From NCBI GenBank assembly GCA_017311185.1, contig JAESUZ010003161.1:2837501-2901500 (forward strand): a DNA stretch of 64,000 nt. The letters run 5' to 3'. A model generated the notes under the pieces. The model searched no databases. It was given only the letters and a program-made list of their open reading frames with translations, and was not told the origin of the DNA. Origin of the DNA: Proteles cristata cristata. Taxonomy: Eukaryota > Chordata > Mammalia > Carnivora > Hyaenidae. Positions within the stretch are counted from its first letter, which is position 1. Every line of letters starts with the position of its first letter. Below are positions 57,611-64,000 of the stretch, piece by piece. A program made the position numbers and the translations under genes.

Positions 57611-60469
57611 ACCCTTAATCCCAGCACTGTGCTCTCTCCTGAAGTTTCCCTTCTTTGGGTCTGATACCTCATGCTCTCCTGGTCTGCCATGGCTCACCTT
57701 TCCCAGCTAGTCCGTTTCACCTGGTGCTCCCTGGAGGTCTGCCTAGGCTCTCTTCTTCTCATGCTGAATGCTCTCTTAGGGGCTGTTTCTCAGTCTCATG
57801 GTCCCCGACCAGCGACAGGGGCAGACTATTTCCAGATCTGTCTCCTGGGCTCATTCTGCTGTCCCAAGCTTCAGGCTCACGCATTCAGCTCTCTGAGCAC
57901 TCTGCCTGGATGTCCCCAGGCACCGGCTGCTCTGTATGAAAATCATAGTCTTCCCCTAACTTGCCTTCGCCTGTGTGTCCTCCCTGTCTCACTTGGGGCC
58001 CCGTCATGCTGGGAAGCCAGGAGCCATCTCCTCTCATCCTCTGGTCTATCTAATCACCAGGCTTGGGGAATTTCATTTCCCCAGAACTATTGCTCTGGTT
58101 GGGACCCCTACCATTTCTTCCTTTGACTACAGAATAGGCCTCCTAAGTGGACTCTCTGCTTCCAGTCTCATTCTCTTAATTGCATCCTCCTTTAAACCAC
58201 AGAAGTGTTCTCTCTAAAACACAACTCTCTGTTATTTGTTTGTATAAATTCCTCAAGGGCTTTCCATCATTTATAGAAGTGTTTCTTTAAAACGTGGTTC
58301 TTGGGCAAATGCATCGCAGCTACCTGAGCATTTGTTAAAATGGCAGATTTCTGGCCCTTGCCCAGACCTACTAACTAAATCGGGGGGGGGGGTGTATTTT
58401 TATGATGCTACCAGGGTGATTCTAATATGCCATCTGAATGAAATATAAGCATCCTAAAGGGACGGGAATGTTCTAATCTCTACTCTTCTTATCTTACCTG
58501 CCTAATCTCTTGTCAATCTCTGAGTTCCCCCAAACACCCAAGTGCTCGTAGGTTCTTCCCCAAGGGCAGCACGCCTAACTCACGGGCCTTTCCACTGTGG
58601 CTGCTGCCCAGAGTGCCCTCGCCGTCCTTGGCGTCAACTGCACCTTGCATGTCATCCTGGGCACCCCCTAAGGCATCTCCACCCTGTCCCCTCCCCTCCC
58701 CAGGCTCCCCTTGCTTCCCTAACTCTTCCCTGGCACATCTCCGTCCATCCTTAGTGTATCATCCTGGAATCACGTTCCTGTCCTCTCTCCGGCTGTCCAG
58801 CTTTGTGACAGCAGACCTCACGCACCACACATCTTTCTGTTTCCAGGCTGGACACAGTGTCTGATCCAGAGCAGCTGATCGATAACTGTTTGTTGAAGAA
58901 ATACGTGAGCAAATATAGAGCGTTACTGCTGTGCAGCAGAAGGCATCGATGGAGCACTGAGGTCCCACTGATGCGGGTGTTACAGATTCTGCTTGGAGGC
59001 CTGAAGTGGGTGTCTTGGGGGCAGGGGTGACCTTTCATGAAGGCCATATGGAAAAGGATGAATAGAGATTTTCCAGGGAGAGCAAAGAGGAAAGGGCATT
59101 GCTGGTGGCGGGAAACTTCAGGGAGAGGCCGGTGACTGGAGAGGAGTGGCAGGGAGGACTTGAAAGGCAGCAAGACAAAGGGTCCCTGTCACCTGTGCTC
59201 CTTAGGGAAGGCTCTGCGTGGCCAAGAGACCCCAACTGAGAAACCCAAGGGAGACAGTGCCACCTGCTGTGGCAAATTGGTTTCTCAGCCCCTTGCATGG
59301 GGGAGAAGCCAGTAAGTCACTCATTTTCTATCCAACCCAATGGGAGTTTTAAGCTGAAACCTCTCAGAGAATTAGAAAATCCACACATGTGACATAAGGA
59401 ACACACTCAACAAATAATGAGCATTGTCCTGACTTGTGACATTTTCTTGCCATCAAGTGTTTACAAAAGTTAATTATTTGGTGGAATGTGCCTCACTTGC
59501 TTTCATGGTTTCCCTGTTGTCCTTCTTGATGTTTTCATTCTAAAGTGATGTAAGTATCTGAGGCTTCATTGCTGCTGCTCCTTTTAATAACTTCCATTCA
59601 CTGTTCAGATTTTTATTTCCATATAATAGCAACATACCAAGAATTATACCACAACTATTGGTAAAGTTAATTGGAACCCAGCTCTTGCAATGTTTCTTGT
59701 TTGATCAGGAACGCCCACAGTTGTAGCTGTTACAGTCTGTATAGCATCTGACCCAGTTCCCAGCACCTAGTGGGTGCTGTAGTGTGTAGAAGGAGAGCAA
59801 TGCTTTCAGTCAGTTGGATCCTGCGATCCACAGTGCTATTTCAGTTAAAGGCTACTTCTTCCTTCACAATTTCAGAGTTAAATCCTTAAGACTCTTCTGG
59901 AGGGAAGAACAGGCAACTGTGCAGCTAAATTCACTGTTCGAGTCTTTCCACAGAATCAAAAGCTATGGTGGCTCAGAGGAACTCCAGACGGAGGCACTGG
60001 CTCCTCTGTGCTGAGACCCCCAAGCTTATGGGGATCCCTGTCACCTTCCCTTACACAGGTAAGAAGGTGGGAGTGGGTGCCGCAAACATGCTTAAACAAT
60101 TTTTTTATAGCTCTATGCAGGGAATTGCAAAAAAAACCAGATTCTCCCTCATTGTGTCTACTCCCAAATCTTTCGCTCTCACACGGAGACAGGTTGACAT
60201 TACTCTAAAGCCAAGCACTCGATCACTTTATTCTTGCATTTCTCCTGCTTTTCCACACAGAGGTGGGTCACATGGTTAAATCAAATTCAGGAAAGCCCAC
60301 AAGAGCAGTTTAGGAGCATCCCACACTTTGGGGAAGTGTTGTCATGGGAACAGAGGAGGTCAGCCGGGTGGGATGTGGAGCCGTGCTCCTTAAACATTAG
60401 GGAACATTAGACTCACCTAGAGAGTTGTTAAAATGCAGATTGTAGGCCCCATCTCCAGACTTTCAGTAG
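57611..60469. other. intergenic DNA with old repeat relics
   Basis: 58080-58260 (AGGCCTCCTAAGTGGACTCT, CTGCTTCCAGTCTC) and 58744-58915 match common old repeats, the latter an L2 tail. The ORFs of 80-151 codons here overlap in several frames and lie across these repeats, so they are not taken as genes. Confidence 0.45.
58285..58440 (+). mobile_element. MER20-like hAT relic
   Basis: AAACGTGGTTCTTGGGCAAA, TACCTGAGCATTTGTTAAAA and GGTGATTCTAATATGC; includes a G-run at 58382-58391. Confidence 0.5.
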
Positions 60470-61180
60470 TGATGAGGTTGTGGGGTGATGGTGGGGCTCG
60501 GGGGGTTTGGAGCTGATGGACAGGAAAGAATTCTTGAAGACATTTTTGGTGCAAACAGGTGATTTTATTAAATCACAGGGGCAGGACCCATGGACAGGAA
60601 GGGCTGCACTGGGGTTGTGGCTCATCATATACTATGAAGTTGGGGAAGGTAAAGTCAAAAGGGAGGCCTCCAGTGGGACTTTGATATGCCAAAGAGGTCT
60701 CCTAAGATACCTGAGGCCTTGCTGTTGTCAAGATGAGGTTATTTTTTCCTCTAGCCAGGCATTAACAGTAGGGCAGTAGGGGTTCCTGGAGAAATGTTGT
60801 GCTCTGTATTTGCTTCAAGTATTCCCCAATGGGCTGCAGGTTATGAGGAAATGTAATTTTAGCTGCCATTTCCTTCTCGCCTTTGTTCCCCACATCACTA
60901 TGGAGGGTGATGTGGGGACTCCAGGCAACTGAGTCTACAGGTTACTGGAGATAAGGCGTTTTATAAGATTGCTTTTTCCTTGTAATTTACTGATATTTGT
61001 ACACTGATGGAGACTCTATCAGCTTAACCATTTGTTTTCTGTCCTTTCCTTTGTCCTTGGGCAGCCAGGAGTGCCTGAGGAATATCACACACATCCCACC
61101 TGGGTGGGGGAGGGGGTGCTAGCTTGTATTTGGCCCTCAGCCTGCCCCATGCTCCCTCATTAAATAGGACTCTGACAGAG
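60470..61180 (-). mobile_element. ERV LTR, most complete copy of the 32.2-33.3 kb family
   Basis: The minus strand runs from a U3 with CAGGCTGAGGGCCAAATAC to AATAAAATCACCTGTTTGC and CACCAAAAATGTCTTCAAG. It serves as the reference for the two fragments at 32189-33310. Confidence 0.72.
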
Positions 61181-61219
61181 ACTGCTAATTTGCATTTAGG
61201 ACTGTAAGATTTAGCAAAT

Positions 61220-61400
61220 TAAAAAAAAAGCAAGATGTCTAATTAAATTTGAATTTCAGATAAACAACATTTTTTAAAGGATAAGTATGCCCCCAAATTA
61301 CATGGGACGTACTCACCCTAAATATTTTTTATTTTTATCATAAAATTCATTCATTGCCAAAATTCCAGTTGAACTGGGTATTTTTAATTCTATCTTGCAA
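61220..61400. repeat. palindromic interspersed element, unclassified
   Basis: AAATTTGAATTTCAGATAAA, then AGTATG...CGTACT, then CCAGTTGAACTGGG; related to 52690-52880. Confidence 0.5.
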
Positions 61401-61416
61401 CATAATTTGCATTTCT

Positions 61417-61630
61417 TTTTAAAAGTTTTTTAATGTTTATTTATTTTTGAGAGAGAGAGAGAGCAAGCGGGGAAGGGACACAGAGAGAGGGAGACACAGA
61501 ATCTGAAGCAGACTCCAGGCTCTGAGTTGTCAGCGCAGAGCCCAACGAGGGGCTCGAACTCATGAGTCACAAGATAGTGACCTGAACAGAGAAGTCAGAT
61601 GATTAACTAACTGAGACACCCAGGTGCCCC
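61417..61630 (-). mobile_element. felid CAN-SINE, first of a tandem pair
   Basis: Adjacent to the next copy with no unique DNA between; a shared imperfect 16-bp repeat (61401-61416, 61808-61823) flanks the pair. Confidence 0.9.
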
Positions 61631-61807
61631 TCTTTTTTTAATGTTTATTTTTGTGAGAAAGATATCATGTGTGCACAGGATCCCAACCAGGCTCTGTGCT
61701 TACAGCAGAGAGAATGAAGCAGAGCTCAATCCCATGAACCTTGAGATCATGACCTGAGCTGGAATCAAGAGTTCCACGGTCAACCGACCAAACCATCCTG
61801 GCGCCCC
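61631..61807 (-). mobile_element. felid CAN-SINE, second of a tandem pair
   Basis: Shortened body without most of the GA/TC block; ends CCATCCTGGCGCCCC. Confidence 0.88.
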
Positions 61808-62084
61808 CATAATTGGCATTTCTAACAAGGCCCACTGGGGATAAGGATGTTCCTAGTCTAGATACCACAGTTGGAGACACAGGTATAGACAGGGATGAAG
61901 GCAGAGCCCTAGGGAACACCAAGATTTAACGAGAGAAAAAAAAAAATCTGAGCAGGAATGTAAGCAAGGCAACAGAATCAGGAGTATATTCTCAAAACCC
62001 AAAGGAGAAAAAAGTTTTAAAGACACGGACTGATCAACAGGGTCACATGTCAGAGTTTGGCGGACGCTGAGGGTTGAAAAAAAG

Positions 62085-62720
62085 AAATCACGTTTGGCAA
62101 CAAGGAGTGCTGTGCCTGATTCGCGAGTCCCCTGAGACCCCCAAGGAGCCGGCAATGATGCAGGTACAAAAGGGTCTTTATTACAAGCTCGAGCAGGGGC
62201 TCACCTGCCTACCAGTGCAGCAGCAGAAGGTGAAGCCCCGAACAGTAGTGAGCAGGGTTTTTAAGGGGTAAGGGACGGGGGTGTTACAGTGCACATGTTG
62301 TACATATAGCATCATCACGTAAGCACCAATTACAATTATACAGGACCCATGGTAACAGCTTTGACTATTCAGTGTCTGTGAGGTGTTCATTACTTTTGGT
62401 GGGACCCAATCATGACTTTTGAAAATCCTTTGAAAATGACCAATTATGGGGTGAGTTCAAAGGGCCCACGTGGGGTTCAGGCAAGTGGTGAGAAATTGGC
62501 TAGTTTGTACAGAGTAACTGTCTACAGTTCCCAGCCTTGACTCAGACCATAAGAATGTTTTTTTGATTAGCTGATCTGAGGGTGGTCCGAGGATGGCTTT
62601 AGCCTTGAGCAATCTGAGGAACTGGGCTACATGCAGCCCGAGGTTGCTCTTAATGGAGGACTTAATTTCAAAATGACGTTACTTAGGCTCTTCAGGAGGA
62701 CTTCAGGGATCTTCGTGAAA
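62085..62720 (-). mobile_element. ERV LTR, solo
   Basis: The minus strand has GTAATAAAGACCCTTTTG near 62180, followed by a U5-like end with GGGGGTCTCAGGGGACTCG. Different family from the other LTRs here. Confidence 0.65.
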
Positions 62721-62888
62721 GCATTTTCAGAGCAGGGATGGGGCAGAGGCCAGCATGGGTGGCAAAGCGTGGGGGCATCATGGTGGAGATGACAGCTTGC
62801 CTATGATTATTTGGAGGGCCTTTTTGTGAGGCAAAATAAAGGGGAGTGCAGGGGCACTAGAAGGTGTTTTTGTTAAGGGAGAGGGCGA

Positions 62889-63113
62889 CTGGGGTACCTG
62901 AGTGGCTCATTCAGTTCAGTGTCCCACTGTGGCTCAGGTGAAGATCTGATGGTTCCTGAGTTTGAGCCCCGCATTGGACTCTTTACTGTCAGTGTGGAGC
63001 GTGCTTTGGATCCTCTGTCTGCCTCTCTCTGCCTCTCTCTGCTCTTCTCCCTGCTCACACGCCATCTCTCTCTTTCTTAAAAATAAATAAGCATTAAAAA
63101 TTAATTTTTTGAA
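62889..63113 (+). mobile_element. felid CAN-SINE
   Basis: ACTGGGGTACCTGAGTGGCTC to AAATAAATAAGCATTAAAA; moderately diverged. Confidence 0.9.
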
Positions 63114-63416
63114 AAAGGGAGATGGTGACTATATTTTAAGGCCATAGAAAAAGTTAGTAGAAGGAACACCTGAGATTACAGATTCTAGAGAATAGCAAAT
63201 AGGGCACAGGTCTGAGAGATCTCCAGCTGTGGAAGCAGAAAGAAGATGCAAGTAGGGGAAAAAAGCAGGGTGGGGGTAGTGGCTGGACTGGCTGCAGACT
63301 CAGCATCTCCGCCTGGGGCAAGGAGTCATGTCAATTTGACAATATGGCCCTTAAAGGAGAAAGAACATCTACTTAGAGAAATCTCTGCTGATATCAATGG
63401 TTACCATTGCAAAGCA

Positions 63417-63419
<3 letters not shown>

Positions 63420-63471
<52 letters not shown>
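63420..63471. repeat. (TG)n microsatellite
   Basis: About 26 uninterrupted TG units, likely polymorphic. Confidence 0.97.
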
Positions 63472-63473
<2 letters not shown>

Positions 63474-64000
63474 GGGTGTTGAGCAGTATACTAAAAAATT
63501 CCTTGTGCTTAAAAGAATTACTTTTGCAGTAATTTATTCATTGAACCCCCCTTTTTGTATTCATGGGGCCATTTTCACAATTTGCCCAAATTGTTTTTTC
63601 TTCCTCGGGACTTGCTTTCTCTTAGGGAATAAGCCGTTTTAATTTGCATTTTGGAGCTTCAGGTTCTGACTTAGATTGTACCTCATGCATTTCTTCCCAG
63701 GACCATACTTCACTGGCTATGCTTTATCCGTGAGCGTCCCCACCAGTGCACTGGATCGCCTCTGATGCCTTTCGTCTCGGCCTCCCCACTTACTTCAGTG
63801 TTAACTAAGTAGCAGAAAAAATAGGCATTATACATTTAATAACCTGACCCCACCATCAAGGCATTGTTTTACTCTATTGTGTTAAAACCATCTCAGGTTC
63901 AGTTTGCTTAAAAGGCCAGATTTTGTCACATTGCTGTCTTGGGAGCATCTGGCCCACAGTGCTGACTGTCCGGGAGCATCGGGGAGCTAGCCAATGTCTT
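63472..64000. other. right-edge intergenic DNA
   Basis: Nothing recognised beyond the TG repeat. Confidence 0.5.

Noticed and set aside
57495..58864. Cluster of 70-151-codon plus ORFs
   Set aside because: Several frames are open over the same bases, the sequence crosses old repeat relics, and there is no domain signature or consistent splice structure.
63397..63642. ORFs rich in Cys-Val (also 46048-46335)
   Set aside because: They are translations of the (TG)n/(CA)n microsatellites.

Overview
This window is mammalian nuclear DNA from a felid or close feliform. The evidence is about 30 copies of a tRNA-derived CAN-SINE of the cat type (a 'GGGGCGCCTGGGTGGCTCAG' head, internal A/B boxes, a TC-rich block and an A-rich tail), several L1 copies sharing one carnivore 3' end, and two recognisable genes in the CLN5-ACOD1 order and relative orientation known from human 13q22. 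Both genes lie on the minus strand.

Layout. 1-3286 is the start of CLN5 intron 1, with SINEs and an L1 that landed inside a SINE. 3130-3720 is a CpG island holding CLN5 coding exon 1 (3287-3441) and a bidirectional-looking promoter; exons 2-4 lie beyond the left edge. 3.7-19.7 kb is the CLN5-ACOD1 intergenic interval: SINEs, hAT-type fragments, old L1, a tiny 3'-truncated U6 snRNA retrocopy, and a few splice-site-bounded segments that could be exons of a divergent non-coding transcript. 19754-27154 is a complete, apparently intact five-exon ACOD1 (IRG1, cis-aconitate decarboxylase; 470 codons) with a TATA box and an IRF-type motif upstream. 27.3-64 kb has no recognisable protein gene. It is a repeat-rich upstream desert with MER5A/MIR/L2 relics, several solo or fragmentary ERV LTRs, L1 fragments, simple repeats, and one near-full-length L1 (36039-42977) with broken ORFs.

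The genes are neighbours but not an operon. CLN5 makes a lysosomal glycoprotein expressed from a housekeeping-type CpG promoter. ACOD1 makes the mitochondrial itaconate-forming enzyme of activated macrophages from a TATA promoter.

The most interesting structures are retrotransposition events readable at base level: an L1 whose target-site duplication encloses about 480 bp of foreign 3' sequence (a 3' transduction that is itself an old L1 tail); an extremely 5'-truncated L1 (about 34 bp plus tail) nested in that L1's ORF2; a second L1 with probable 3' transduction inside a SINE; and a 34-nt U6 5' fragment flanked by a 16-bp duplication. I found no new multi-gene system, CRISPR array or selfish operon.
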